From the NCBI GenBank assembly GCA_014896235.1, contig JADBKU010000008.1, forward strand, positions 1 through 39,629: a DNA stretch of 39,629 bases. Reading direction: 5' to 3'. The stretch is from a bacterium (GTDB lineage: Bacteria; Desulfobacterota; Binatia; Binatales; Binataceae). The notes under the pieces are model-generated. The model searched no databases and was not told where the DNA came from. It was given only the letters and a program-made list of their open reading frames with translations. This document shows positions 17,215 through 25,594 of the stretch, in pieces (position 1 is the first letter of the stretch; every line of letters begins with the position of its first letter). The position numbers and the translations under genes were made by a program.

Positions 17215-18405
17215 ATGGACGCGAAGGCGGCGGCCCGCGAGCGGTTCAAAGAATCGGAACGGCATTTGATCGATCTCAGCCACCGGATCCACGCGCATCC
17301 GGAACTCGGTTTCGAGGAGGAACGTGCGGCCGCGTGGATGTGCGAAACGATGGCCGACGCGGGTTTCAGCGTGGAGCGCGGAATCTGCGGGATGCCGACG
17401 GCGTTCGCCGCGCGCGCCGGCTCGGGCCCGCTGCATCTCGCGATTTGCGCCGAGTACGATTGCCTGCCGGGAATCGGCCACGCCTGCGGCCACAACATCA
17501 TTGCGGCGATGGGCGCCGGCGCGGCGATCGCCGCCGCCAAAGTCGCCGACGACGTCGGCCTGACGATAACGCTGCTCGGCACGCCGGCCGAGGAAGTATG
17601 CAACGGCGGCGGAAAGATTCTGCTCCTGGAGCGCGGCGGCTTTCAGAATGTGCATGCGGCGATGATGGCGCATCCCGCTCCGATCGACATGTCCACGCCG
17701 CAGATTATCGCGGCCGCGATGTTCGAGGTGCATTACACGGGCAAGGAGGCACACGCTTCCGCTTTTCCCGAACTCGGAATCAACGCCGCCGACGCGATTA
17801 CGGTCGCGCAAACCGCGATCGGACTGCTGCGACAGCATATTCGCGACACCGATCGCATCCACGGCATCGTGATCAAAGGCGGCGACGCGCCCAATATCAT
17901 CCCGGCGCACACCGCCGTCAGGTATTTCGCCCGCGCCAAGACGCTCGAGCGGCTGAGCGATTTGCTGCCGCGGGTCCATCGATGCTTCGAGGCGGGCGCG
18001 ATCGCCACCGGATGCAAATACGAGATTACGAGCGGCGACAAGCCGTATGCGGAAATGCGCCACGATTACGAAATCGCCGCGATTTATCGGCGCAACGCCG
18101 AGGCGCTGGGGCGCGTCTTCGCCGACCCGGAACCGCGCGTTGTAGCCAAGGGCGGCGGCGGCAGCCGCGCGATGGGCGCGGGATCGACCGACATGGGCAA
18201 CGTTTCGCTGCAGTTGCCGTCGATTCATCCCTTGATCGGGATCAATTCGGCGCCGGCGGTGAATCATCAGCCGGAATTCACGGCCGCATGCGCCACGCCG
18301 GACGCGGACCGCGCCGTGGTGGACGGCGCGCTCGCTATGGCATGGTCGGCGATCGATATCGCTTCCGACGCCGCGTTGCGCCAGCGCCTGATCGGCAACG
18401 GATAA
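17215..18405 (+). CDS. M20 family metallo-amidohydrolase (AbgB / aminoacylase-like)
   Basis: The 396-residue cytosolic hydrolase has the M20 metal site: AICAEYDCLPGIGHACGHNI supplies Asp/His ligands, LLGTPAEEVCNGGGK the catalytic Glu pair, and MMAHP a further His. The lid domain begins near FEVHYTGKEAHASAFPE. The C-terminal catalytic part contains AMGAGSTDMGNVSLQLPSIH and ends with NHQPEFTAACATPDAD. This layout is closest to the M20D branch that includes AbgB (p-aminobenzoyl-glutamate hydrolase) and N-acyl-amino-acid hydrolases; the substrate cannot be told. GGGGAG lies upstream of the ATG. It is monocistronic and faces the small HTH protein gene across a perfect hairpin. Confidence 0.9.
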   Translation: MDAKAAARERFKESERHLIDLSHRIHAHPELGFEEERAAAWMCETMADAGFSVERGICGMPTAFAARAGSGPLHLAICAEYDCLPGIGHACGHNIIAAMGAGAAIAAAKVADDVGLTITLLGTPAEEVCNGGGKILLLERGGFQNVHAAMMAHPAPIDMSTPQIIAAAMFEVHYTGKEAHASAFPELGINAADAITVAQTAIGLLRQHIRDTDRIHGIVIKGGDAPNIIPAHTAVRYFARAKTLERLSDLLPRVHRCFEAGAIATGCKYEITSGDKPYAEMRHDYEIAAIYRRNAEALGRVFADPEPRVVAKGGGGSRAMGAGSTDMGNVSLQLPSIHPLIGINSAPAVNHQPEFTAACATPDADRAVVDGALAMAWSAIDIASDAALRQRLIGNG

Positions 18406-18452
18406 GATTCCGGCCGCGAACGATTCGTCAGCCGCTTGATCGCGATTGAATC

Positions 18453-18480
18453 AAGATGCGGCGCGGATGCGCCGCATCTT
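18453..18480. terminator. Perfect hairpin between convergent genes
   Basis: AAGATGCGGCGC (18453-18464) and GCGCCGCATCTT (18469-18480) form a 12-bp perfect stem with the loop GGAT, between the M20 gene and the opposing small gene. Neither side has a long T-run, so termination in one or both directions is likely but not certain. Confidence 0.55.
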
Positions 18481-18492
18481 GCGCCGTGCGAA

Positions 18493-18786
18493 TCAGTGTT
18501 TGGCGGGGGCTGTCGAGGTCGAAGATTTTTCCTTCGCGGCGGTCTTCATGTTCTTGCCGTTGGACTTCGCCGCTTCGCGCTTCTTGCAGCGATAGACGCT
18601 TGACGTTGAAATGCTCAGATCCTTGGCGACGTCTTTAGCTTTCTTGCCACCGTTGAGTTCGGACATCACTTTTCCGCAATCGACGCGCTTGCCGGCGGTC
18701 GCCCAGGCGCTGCCAGGCGCTGCGGCCACGGCGGTCATGGCCAACAGCGCAAATCCCGCGACAATCAATCCAACTTTTCTGGCCAC
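18493..18786 (-). CDS. Small exported protein with a helix-turn-helix-like core
   Basis: The 97-residue product starts at GTG 18786, with AAGGAGGA six bases upstream. The longer frame to 18810 places this ribosome site inside the gene. A clear signal peptide (ARKVGLIVAGFALLAMTAVA, likely cut after SAWA near residue 29) is followed by a helical core: VDCGKVMSELNGGKKAKDVA then KDLSISTSSVYRCKKRE. The core reads like a resolvase/transposase-type helix-turn-helix (AKDVAKDLSISTSSVYR). A Lys/Ser/Thr/Ala-rich tail follows. There are two Cys, one on each side of the helices, which could form a disulphide outside the cytoplasm. DNA-binding folds are not expected behind a signal peptide, so the role is unknown. 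Confidence 0.75.
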   Translation of the reverse strand: MARKVGLIVAGFALLAMTAVAAAPGSAWATAGKRVDCGKVMSELNGGKKAKDVAKDLSISTSSVYRCKKREAAKSNGKNMKTAAKEKSSTSTAPAKH

Positions 18787-18883
18787 TGGAGTCCTCCTTG
18801 AAGGAAGCAAGTTTGATGGATAACGAGTATTTCAAAAATCGGCGCGTTCTTGAAGAGAAAAAATCCCCCGCGCGGCGTTCGGT

Positions 18884-19903
18884 TCAGGGTTCGACGATCA
18901 CTCGCACTTGGCGGTTGGGCTGCTGAAGCGCGGCGAAAGCGCGCGGCAAGTCGTCGAGAGAGATCGCATGGGTGATCAGCGGCGCCGTGGAAATTCGCCC
19001 GGAAGCGAGCATCTCGATCGTTTCCTCGACTTCGCCCGGCTCCAAACCGAAACTGAAACGGATATCCAGCTCTTTGCCCATCGCGAGACCCGGCGGAAAG
19101 CCGTCGTCCTCCATCGAGGCGCTGGCCGCGACCACGCGGCCGCGCGGCCTGACGACGGATATGGCTTCGGCCAGCGTGCCCGGCTCGCCGGCGCAATCGA
19201 AAACGACATCGGGCGGCGCTCCAGTCAACTTGGCCATCGCCGCGCCCGCGTGATGCATCCGCGGATCGACGGCGGCGTCGGCGCCGAGGCGCAAGGCCGA
19301 TTCGCGCCGGTCGAGCGCGCGATCGGAAAAAACGATCGGCCGCGCGCCCGCCTCGCGCGCGCACAGCATCGTCATCAAGCCGGTCGCGCCGGCGCCGATA
19401 ATCGCGCAGCTCTCGCCCGCGCGAATTTTTGCGCGCCGCACGGCGTGCAGGCCGATGACCAATGGCTCGACGGTCGCGCCCGCCTGAAAACTCATCCCGC
19501 GCGGCATTTTGAAAACGCTCGCCGGCCGCGTCGCGATCAGTTCCGCATAGCCGCCCGGCGCCTCGCCGAAGCCGACCAGGCGCGAGTCCGCGCAGCGCAC
19601 GCCCGCGCCGGCGCGGCAATTCGCACATTCGCCGCACGCCAGGTACGACATCACGACCACCGGCTCGCCAATTTCGTAGCCGTTGACGCCCGGACCGATC
19701 TGCGCGATTTCGCCCGCCAGCTCGTGGCCCATGATGGCGCCGGCGGGCAACGGATCGGTGGCTGATCTCGCCGCGTGCAAATCGGACGAGCAAATTCCGC
19801 AGGCGCGCACCCGCACCACCAGTTCGCCGGGACCCGCGATCGGGTCCGGCACATCGATGACTTCCAACGGCGCATTCGGCGCCTTGAATACACAGGCTCG
19901 CAT
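18884..19903 (-). CDS. Zinc-dependent medium-chain alcohol dehydrogenase
   Basis: The 339-residue MDR enzyme begins MRACVFKAPNAPLEVIDVPD. The catalytic zinc site is seen in RACGICSSDLH and IMGHELAGEI. The structural zinc lobe is complete (CGECANCRAGAGVRC). The NAD(P) fold follows at AIIGAGATGLMTMLCAREAG. It groups with threonine/sorbitol-dehydrogenase-like proteins that oxidise secondary alcohols; the substrate is not evident. The frame runs upstream to 19993, but family similarity begins at the Met at 19903, and the upstream part crosses the hairpin at 19953-19989. It follows the enoyl-CoA hydratase gene on the same strand, about 100 bases after that gene's repaired stop. Confidence 0.9.
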   Translation of the reverse strand: MRACVFKAPNAPLEVIDVPDPIAGPGELVVRVRACGICSSDLHAARSATDPLPAGAIMGHELAGEIAQIGPGVNGYEIGEPVVVMSYLACGECANCRAGAGVRCADSRLVGFGEAPGGYAELIATRPASVFKMPRGMSFQAGATVEPLVIGLHAVRRAKIRAGESCAIIGAGATGLMTMLCAREAGARPIVFSDRALDRRESALRLGADAAVDPRMHHAGAAMAKLTGAPPDVVFDCAGEPGTLAEAISVVRPRGRVVAASASMEDDGFPPGLAMGKELDIRFSFGLEPGEVEETIEMLASGRISTAPLITHAISLDDLPRAFAALQQPNRQVRVIVEP

Positions 19904-19952
19904 ATTCGGCTGATTAGAATATCGGAAATGGCGGCAGCGCCGTAGCGCGGAA

Positions 19953-19989
19953 GCAAGGCCGGGGGATCGATACGACCCTCCGGCCTTGC
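19953..19989 (-). terminator. Stem-loop after the enoyl-CoA hydratase gene
   Basis: Reading the minus strand, GCAAGGCCGG pairs with CCGGCCTTGC, extended inward by GGG/CCC across one mismatch, with a ten-base loop. It begins 17 bases after the TAA (20006-20008) that ends the frame-corrected hydratase. There is no T-run, so it may stabilise the 3' end rather than terminate. Confidence 0.45.
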
Positions 19990-20005
19990 GCATGACTAAT
20001 AAAAC

Positions 20006-20804
20006 TTACTTTTTCAGATGGGGAAATTTGGGCTGGCGTTTCTCCTTCAGCGCGCTGACGCTCCGCCAAATCGGCGCTGAAGAAGCCGAGCATCTCCATC
20101 GCCAGCGACGCGTCGAAATGCGGGCCGAAACTTTTAATCCAGTTGTTCAGCGCGCGCTTGGTGAAACGCGCCGCCTGCTGCGGGCCGCGCGCGATTTTCC
20201 GCGCGACCTCGAACGCCTTGTCCATCAACTGATCGTGCGGCACGCACAGGCTGACCAGTCCGATTCGCTCCGCCTCCTTGCCGTCGATAAAATCGGCCGT
20301 GATCAGGTAGTACTTGGCTTTCGCCATCCCGCACAAAAGCGGCCACAGGATCACCGCATGATCGCCGGCGGCGACGCCGAGGCGCAGATGGCCGTCCGTG
20401 ATGCGCATGTTCTCGGAGGCGATCGTTATATCGGCCATAAAGGCGACCGCCAAACCGGCGCCAACCGCGACGCCGTTGATCGCCGAGATCACCACTTTTT
20501 CGCAGTTGACGAGGTTGTAAACGATATCGCCGGCCTCGCGCATCGCCTGCGAAATGTTGGCGTGGTTGCCTTTCATCGCGTCGATCATGTCGAGATCGCC
20601 GCCCGCGGAAAACGCGCGGCCCTTGCCGGTGACAATCACAACGTTGGTTTCCGGATCGTCGTCGATATCCTTCCAGACCCGGCTCAATTCCCAGTGCAGG
20701 CGGGCGTTGGTGGCGTTGAGCACGTCGGGCCGGTTGATGGTGATCAGCAGGATGCCGTCGTCGTGCCGGGTGAACTCGAGAAATTGATATTCGTCGTACT
20801 TCAT
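20006..20804 (-). CDS. Enoyl-CoA hydratase/isomerase (crotonase) family, with a frameshift near 20060
   Basis: The crotonase fold is clear: ILLITINRPDVLNATNARLH, the oxyanion-hole segments GKGRAFSAGGDLDMI and INGVAVGAGLAVAFMADITI, then GVAAGDHAVILWPLLCG and KEAERIGLVS. These enzymes hydrate or isomerise acyl-CoA thioesters. In the frame from ATG 20804 the C-terminus becomes foreign after SADLAE and runs on to 19914, through a hairpin. Shifting frame at about 20060 restores the usual ending VSALKEKRQPKFPHLKK and TAA 20006-20008, giving about 265 residues, normal for the family. Two bases appear to be missing (or one gained) after the GAG codon. The catalytic core is unaffected. A sequence error is quite possible. 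Confidence 0.85.
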
Positions 20805-20941
20805 TGCGCCTCTCCGTAAGGATTAAAGAATCAGCGTCGTCGCGCGCCCGCGCCGCGTTTCGCGCCCGCCGCTGCGGCCGCGCGGACGGGCCGCCGGCGG
20901 ATTCGACCTGTTCAATAGCGCGGAACCGCCCATGAAGTGAA

Positions 20942-20965
20942 ACGCCGGCGGCGGCCCGCCGGCGT
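20942..20965 (-). terminator. Hairpin downstream of fbaB
   Basis: ACGCCGGCGG (20942-20951) and CCGCCGGCGT (20956-20965) form a perfect 10-bp GC stem with a 4-base loop. On the minus strand it is followed by TTTCACTT and lies about 22 bases after the fbaB stop. This is a plausible, not strong, intrinsic terminator for zwf-glk-fbaB. Confidence 0.5.
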
Positions 20966-20987
20966 CACGCGCGACGCCGGCGACCGG

Positions 20988-21905
20988 TCAGGCGGCGTAG
21001 ATGTCCATGATCTTGTGGAGCATCGCGATCGCGTCGGGTTTTTTGCGCTGGAAGGAGTTGCGGCCGATGATCGAGCCAAAACCGCCGCCCGCCTTTATCG
21101 CCTTGACCTCTTCGTACAGCGTCGCGTCGTCCTCGCGCGGGCCGCCGGAGAAAATCACGATCCGACGCCCGTCGAAGCAGCTTTGCACCACGTGGCGCAC
21201 GCGCTCGGCAAGCGGCTCCAGCGGAATTTTCTGCGCCTCGTAAACTTTTTTCGCCTCGGCCTGCTCGAGATGCGCGCTGGGCAGCTTGACCTTGATGATA
21301 TTCGCGCCGAGCTGCGCCGCGATTTGCGCCGCGTAGGCGACGACATCGAGCGCGGTTTCGCCCTCCTTGCTCAGCCCCGATCCGCGCGGATAGGACCATA
21401 CGACCACGGCGAGGCCGACCGATTTCGCTTCTTCCGCGATTGCGCGCAACTCCTCGTACATCTCGCGCCGCATCGCCGAACCCGGATAGATCGTGTAGCC
21501 GACCGCGGCGCATCCGAGCCGCAGCGCATCGCCGACGCTGCCGGGCACCGCCGGGATCGGGTCGCGCTCGTCGAGCAGCAAATCGTGGCTGTTGAGCTTC
21601 AGGATCAGCGGCAGCTCGCCCGCGAATTCCGCGGCGCCCGCTTCGAGAAAACCGAGCGGGGCGGCGTAGCCGCTGCATCCGGCGTCGATCGCGAGCTGAA
21701 AATGATAGTGCGGATTGTAGGCCGGCGGATTCACCGCAAAGCTGCGCGCGGGGCCATGCTCGAAGCCCTGGTCCACTGGCAAAATCACCAGCTTGCCCGT
21801 GCCGGCGAGCCGTCCGTGATTCAAGAAGCGCGCAATATTCGAACGCACGCCCGGATTTTCCGAGTCATAGTAGGAAAGAATCTCTTTGACACGTTGCGTC
21901 ATCAT
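20988..21905 (-). CDS. fbaB: Class I fructose-bisphosphate aldolase (DhnA/FbaB type)
   Basis: The 305-residue protein belongs to the archaeal-type class I aldolases, which cleave fructose-1,6-bisphosphate through a Schiff-base lysine and need no metal. Landmarks are GKLVILPVDQGFEHGPA near residue 40, YAAPLGFLEAGA, AVVVWSYPRGSGL, the lysine-bearing strand ANIIKVKLPSAH, and the phosphate-binding IVIFSGGPRED and GGFGSIIGRNSFQR. Length is normal. It is the last gene of the zwf-glk-fbaB run, starting about 60 bases after glk, so glucose entry, its oxidation branch and hexose-bisphosphate cleavage are made together. It is followed by a GC hairpin. Confidence 0.92.
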   Translation of the reverse strand: MMTQRVKEILSYYDSENPGVRSNIARFLNHGRLAGTGKLVILPVDQGFEHGPARSFAVNPPAYNPHYHFQLAIDAGCSGYAAPLGFLEAGAAEFAGELPLILKLNSHDLLLDERDPIPAVPGSVGDALRLGCAAVGYTIYPGSAMRREMYEELRAIAEEAKSVGLAVVVWSYPRGSGLSKEGETALDVVAYAAQIAAQLGANIIKVKLPSAHLEQAEAKKVYEAQKIPLEPLAERVRHVVQSCFDGRRIVIFSGGPREDDATLYEEVKAIKAGGGFGSIIGRNSFQRKKPDAIAMLHKIMDIYAA

Positions 21906-21963
21906 CGGAGCGTCCTCTCTTTTGCAGTTTTAGAATCGGCGGGCGCCGCTCCTGATGCAACCA

Positions 21964-22956
21964 TCAGGCTCGATGCGCCCCGTTTGCGGCCGCCCACGCC
22001 GCGCCGATCAGCGACGCCGCTTCGTTCAGCGAAACCCGCACGGGGATGCGCACCAGCGTTTCCCGCAGGCGGCCCTTGTTCAGAAACGCCTCGGCAAACG
22101 CCGGTTCGCGCAGGAAGGGCAGGATTTTCGGCGCGATTCCGCCGCCGATCATCACGCCGCCCAGCGCCAGGTACTTGAGCGCGAGATTCGCCGCTTCGGC
22201 CGCATAAATCGCGGCGAAGAGCCGCAGCGCGGCGACGGCGCGCGGATCGCGTCCGGAGAGCGCCGCCATGCTGATCGCGGCCGATGGATCGCCGGCGCGC
22301 ATTTGTGCGGCAAGCCACGCCGGCTCCGGTTCGGCCATCGCGGTCAGCAGATAACGATAGATATTGTGCAGGCCGGGGCCTGACAGCACGCGCTCGAAAC
22401 TGACGTGGCCAAACTCACGCGCGAGAAAATCGAGCAAGCCGCATTGTTCCGGCGAGCGCGGCGCGAAATCGCAATGGCCGCCCTCGCTCGCCACCGCGAG
22501 ATAGCCGCCCGGCGTGGCGATCAAGGCGGCTTCGCCGAGGCCGGTGCCTGCGGCGATCACGGCGATATTCGCCGGTTCAGGGCGCGGCTCGCCTGCAAGC
22601 AGCGTCGCCATTTCCTCGGCCTTCAGATGCGGCATCCCGTAGGCGGTGGTTTCCAAATCGTTGAGCAGGCTGACCGGCACGCCGCCGAGCGCGCGCGAGA
22701 GCGCGGTCCGTTCGATTTCCCAGGGCACGTTGGTGGCGTGGCTGCGTCCGTCGATCACCGGTCCGGGCACGCCGAAACAAGCGGCGTCGATCCGGTCGCC
22801 GGGCGCGAGGAACGCGGCGCAGACGGCTTCGAGGCTGCCGAACCCGGCGGTCGGATAAATCCGATCGCGCTGCGCTTGCGGAGCGCCGCGATCGACCTGG
22901 TACAGACCGAGGTGGGTTTTAGTGCCGCCAATATCTCCAGCCAGTACCACCGCCAT
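21964..22956 (-). CDS. glk: Glucokinase
   Basis: Glucokinase phosphorylates free glucose with ATP to glucose-6-phosphate, the substrate of the upstream zwf product. The 330-residue protein opens MAVVLAGDIGGTKTHLGLYQ (ATP phosphate-binding loop). It continues with ACFGVPGPVIDG, VSLLNDLETTAYGM (glucose-contacting Asn-Asp), AAGTGLGEAAL and ASEGGHCDFAPRS, all typical of the bacterial Glk (GlcK/ROK-related) family. The Met at 22956 is chosen because the family begins there; an in-frame TTG lies 24 bases further up. It starts about 58 bases after zwf on the same strand. Confidence 0.92.
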   Translation of the reverse strand: MAVVLAGDIGGTKTHLGLYQVDRGAPQAQRDRIYPTAGFGSLEAVCAAFLAPGDRIDAACFGVPGPVIDGRSHATNVPWEIERTALSRALGGVPVSLLNDLETTAYGMPHLKAEEMATLLAGEPRPEPANIAVIAAGTGLGEAALIATPGGYLAVASEGGHCDFAPRSPEQCGLLDFLAREFGHVSFERVLSGPGLHNIYRYLLTAMAEPEPAWLAAQMRAGDPSAAISMAALSGRDPRAVAALRLFAAIYAAEAANLALKYLALGGVMIGGGIAPKILPFLREPAFAEAFLNKGRLRETLVRIPVRVSLNEAASLIGAAWAAANGAHRA

Positions 22957-23013
22957 GTTCGTAAGCGCTTCGTTGATCAATAACTTTCGCGGCCGCGCCG
23001 CCGCTTCGACCGG

Positions 23014-24558
23014 TTATGGATTGCGCCAGGCGCGGCCGTCGCGCGCGAGCATCAAGGCCGATTCGGTCGGCCCCCACGAGCCCGCGGCATAGGGAATCGG
23101 CTCTTCCGCCGCGCGCTCCCATTCGTCGAGAATCGGCTGCACGAAGCGCCACGCCGCCTCGACCGCGTCGCGCCGCATGAAGAGCGTCTGGTCGCCGACG
23201 ATCACGTCGCTCAGGAGCGTTTCATAGGCTTCCGGCGACGCGGTTTTGTAATGAAAATCGACGTCCACCTGATTCAGCCTGAGCGTTTGTCCCGGCAGCT
23301 TCGAGATAATCTTCAGCGCAAGGCCCTCGTCGGGTTGGATACGGATCGCGAGGACGTTGGGGGCGAGCTGCGGCGCCGGACGCGCGTTGTACAGGATGCG
23401 CGGCACGGCTTTGAAAAAGATGTTGATTTCGCTGGCGCGCTTGGGCAGGCGCTTGCCAGTGCGGAGATAAAACGGCACGCCCGCCCAGCGCCAATTTTCC
23501 ACATAACATTTGAGCGCGACGAAGGTTTCGATTTTCGAGTCCGGCTCAATATGCGGCTCCTCGCGATAGCCGGGAACCTTTTCGCCGCCGCACAGCCCTT
23601 CGACGTATTGTCCGCGCACTGTCCAGCGCGCGACGTCCTCCGCCTCGAAGGTTCTCAGCGAGCGGATTACGTCGAGCTTGGAATCCCGCACCGCGTCGGC
23701 GTGGGTGGAGCGCGGCGGCTCGGAGGCGATCATGCAGAGCACCTGCAGGATGTGGCTCTGGACCATGTCGCGCAGCGCGCCAGCGTGATCGTAGTAGGCG
23801 GCGCGGGTGCCGACGCCTTCCTGCTCGGCCACGGTTATCTGCACGTGATCAATGAAGCGCGCCGACCAGATCGGTTCGAAAATCGCGTTGGCGAACCGCA
23901 GCACCATCAGGTTTTCGACCGTCTCCTTGCCGAGATAATGGTCGATGCGGAAAATCTGGCTCTCGTCGAAATGCTTGGCCAGCTCGCTGTTGATTTCGAT
24001 CGCGCTGGCGAGATCGTGGCCGACCGGTTTTTCCACCACGACGCGGGTGAAGCCGCAGTCGCCGTCGGGCGAGGAAATCATTTCCGCCGCCGAAAGATTG
24101 CCGGAGCAATCGTCGATAAAAGCGGGCGGAATCGCAAAGTAGAAGATCCGGTTGCCCTTGGCCCCGATCTCATGGTCGAGCGCATTCAGCCGCTCCCGCA
24201 GTTTCAGATAGTCCTTGGCTTCGGTGAAACTGCCCGAGACGAAATGCAGCCGCGGCGCGAATTTCGCCCAGCCCTCGTCGGTGAGTTTCTGGCGCGAGAA
24301 TTCCTCGATGCCGCTGCGGGCGAACTCGCGATAGGCGTCGTCATCGAGCTTTTCGATCGAAAAACCGACGATCGCGAATTCTTTCGGCAATTCGTTTTCG
24401 AGCGAGAGATTGTAGAGCGCCGGCAGCAGTTTGCGATGGCTCAAGTCGCCGGCTCCGCCAAAAATCACGAGAATACAAGGGACGTCAAAGGACTTGGGAT
24501 GCATCGCGTCGAGCGGATGAGGCGGAGGCATGGAATGCGAATTTTGCTTGTCGGCCAT
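23014..24558 (-). CDS. zwf: Glucose-6-phosphate 1-dehydrogenase
   Basis: The 514-residue product is Zwf, which oxidises glucose-6-phosphate to 6-phosphogluconolactone with NAD(P)+, the entry to the oxidative pentose phosphate or Entner-Doudoroff route. The coenzyme site is ILVIFGGAGDLSHRKLLPAL. The substrate-site peptide RIDHYLGKETVENLMVLRFA holds the catalytic His region. VVVEKPVGHDLASA and FYLRTGKRLPKR are also conserved. It has a short Pro/His-rich N-terminus. It heads the zwf-glk-fbaB operon. A perfect TTGACA lies about 160 bases upstream of the gene (24750-24755). Confidence 0.97.
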   Translation of the reverse strand: MADKQNSHSMPPPHPLDAMHPKSFDVPCILVIFGGAGDLSHRKLLPALYNLSLENELPKEFAIVGFSIEKLDDDAYREFARSGIEEFSRQKLTDEGWAKFAPRLHFVSGSFTEAKDYLKLRERLNALDHEIGAKGNRIFYFAIPPAFIDDCSGNLSAAEMISSPDGDCGFTRVVVEKPVGHDLASAIEINSELAKHFDESQIFRIDHYLGKETVENLMVLRFANAIFEPIWSARFIDHVQITVAEQEGVGTRAAYYDHAGALRDMVQSHILQVLCMIASEPPRSTHADAVRDSKLDVIRSLRTFEAEDVARWTVRGQYVEGLCGGEKVPGYREEPHIEPDSKIETFVALKCYVENWRWAGVPFYLRTGKRLPKRASEINIFFKAVPRILYNARPAPQLAPNVLAIRIQPDEGLALKIISKLPGQTLRLNQVDVDFHYKTASPEAYETLLSDVIVGDQTLFMRRDAVEAAWRFVQPILDEWERAAEEPIPYAAGSWGPTESALMLARDGRAWRNP

Positions 24559-24726
24559 GGGCGCTTTCCTTGGAACAGCCGCGGCGGAAATGCGGCCGGG
24601 CGTTCGTTCATCCAGCCAGGCTGCGTATCCGCGCAGCCGGGATTCAGGCTAACCGATGCGTCGCAATGGCGAAAGGCGAGGACGCGAGCGGAACGCCTGC
24701 GCGGTCAGCGCCGGCGGGCGCATTTT

Positions 24727-24755
24727 ATGTTCAATCGCGCGCAGTGATTTGTCAA
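24727..24755 (-). promoter_or_regulatory. Candidate sigma-70 promoter of the zwf operon
   Basis: On the minus strand a perfect TTGACA (complement of 24750-24755) is followed after 17 bases by GAACAT (complement of 24727-24732), a weak -10. Slightly further down is TAAAAT, at a poorer spacing. The leader to zwf would be about 160 bases; nothing else was recognised in 24559-24790. Confidence 0.4.
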
Positions 24756-24790
24756 AGCGCGCCACGTGCGCCATTCGTGCGGCGCGAATT

Positions 24791-25594
24791 TCACGGACGA
24801 TTTTGCGGCGCGTCTTGCAGCAGCAACGTATGCAGGTCGTCGTGCTGGAAAATTCCGGCGACCGCCCGCGACAGCGCGACCGACAACACCTGGCCCGGCT
24901 GGGAATAGATCTCGGTTTCATCCTCCGGCATCGCACCCGCCGCCGGCATCGCGGGATCGTCATATTGCGCCGAACTGACGCCCTGCCAGAACGGCACGTC
25001 GAAGGGCGGCTTGTAGATTGCGACATTCATCGCAACGCGCGCCGCGCTGAACCAGCTAGGGCCCGCTTGCGTATCCTTGCCCCGCTGCTTGACGACCCAA
25101 AGTTCGGTCAGGGTGGCGGCCAGAACGTAATCGGCGCGCCGCGCCTGCAGCTCGGTTTGCAGCGGATTGGTTGAGGTCGAAGCGGCCATCCCAGCTTCAC
25201 GCGCGGCCTCCGCGATCGCATCGCGAAGCAAAGGCCCAAGGCTGGGACCATACAGGCGCTGCACGACCTGATCGCGTTGGTCGAGGATCACGCCAATCGC
25301 GGGATGCCCCTGGTAGGGCGTATGGTCGGCATTGCCGGCCTGCGCGAAGTCGCGCAGCAGCGCCGGCGTAATCACGACGATTGTGCGCTTCGGATAGCTA
25401 TTCTCGAAGCCTTTGACCAAATAGGGATAAAATTGGACCGTCTGAATTGAAACCGTGGGCATCGCGGCCGGTCTGCCGGTCGTGGTTGAGCAAGCCGCCG
25501 CTCCGAGCGCCATCGCGAGCACGACGAGCGCCGCCACCGGGGTCGTCCCGGGCGAGGCGCAGCGCTCATCCCCGCGCGGCTTGCGACCGTTCAC
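24791..25594 (-). CDS. Putative lipoprotein of unknown function
   Basis: The 267-residue product has a short charged N-terminus, a hydrophobic stretch (VAALVVLAMALGAAAC) and a Cys at about residue 35, which looks like a lipobox (AAAC, slightly off consensus), so it is probably lipid-anchored. The mature part is mixed alpha/beta: VSIQTVQFYPYLVKGF, IVVITPALLRDFAQAG and DYVLAATLTELWVVKQ. The last pattern recalls auxiliary lipoproteins of transport or secretion complexes, but no family is recognised with confidence. Its start overlaps the end of the membrane FHA gene by 29 bases, so the two are translationally coupled. It is the last gene of the phosphosignalling island. Confidence 0.7.
   Translation of the reverse strand: MNGRKPRGDERCASPGTTPVAALVVLAMALGAAACSTTTGRPAAMPTVSIQTVQFYPYLVKGFENSYPKRTIVVITPALLRDFAQAGNADHTPYQGHPAIGVILDQRDQVVQRLYGPSLGPLLRDAIAEAAREAGMAASTSTNPLQTELQARRADYVLAATLTELWVVKQRGKDTQAGPSWFSAARVAMNVAIYKPPFDVPFWQGVSSAQYDDPAMPAAGAMPEDETEIYSQPGQVLSVALSRAVAGIFQHDDLHTLLLQDAPQNRP

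Noticed and set aside
23251..24747. Long open frame on the plus strand opposite zwf, and similar long antisense frames elsewhere
   Set aside because: These arise from GC-rich codon bias opposite well-supported genes and show no family motifs.
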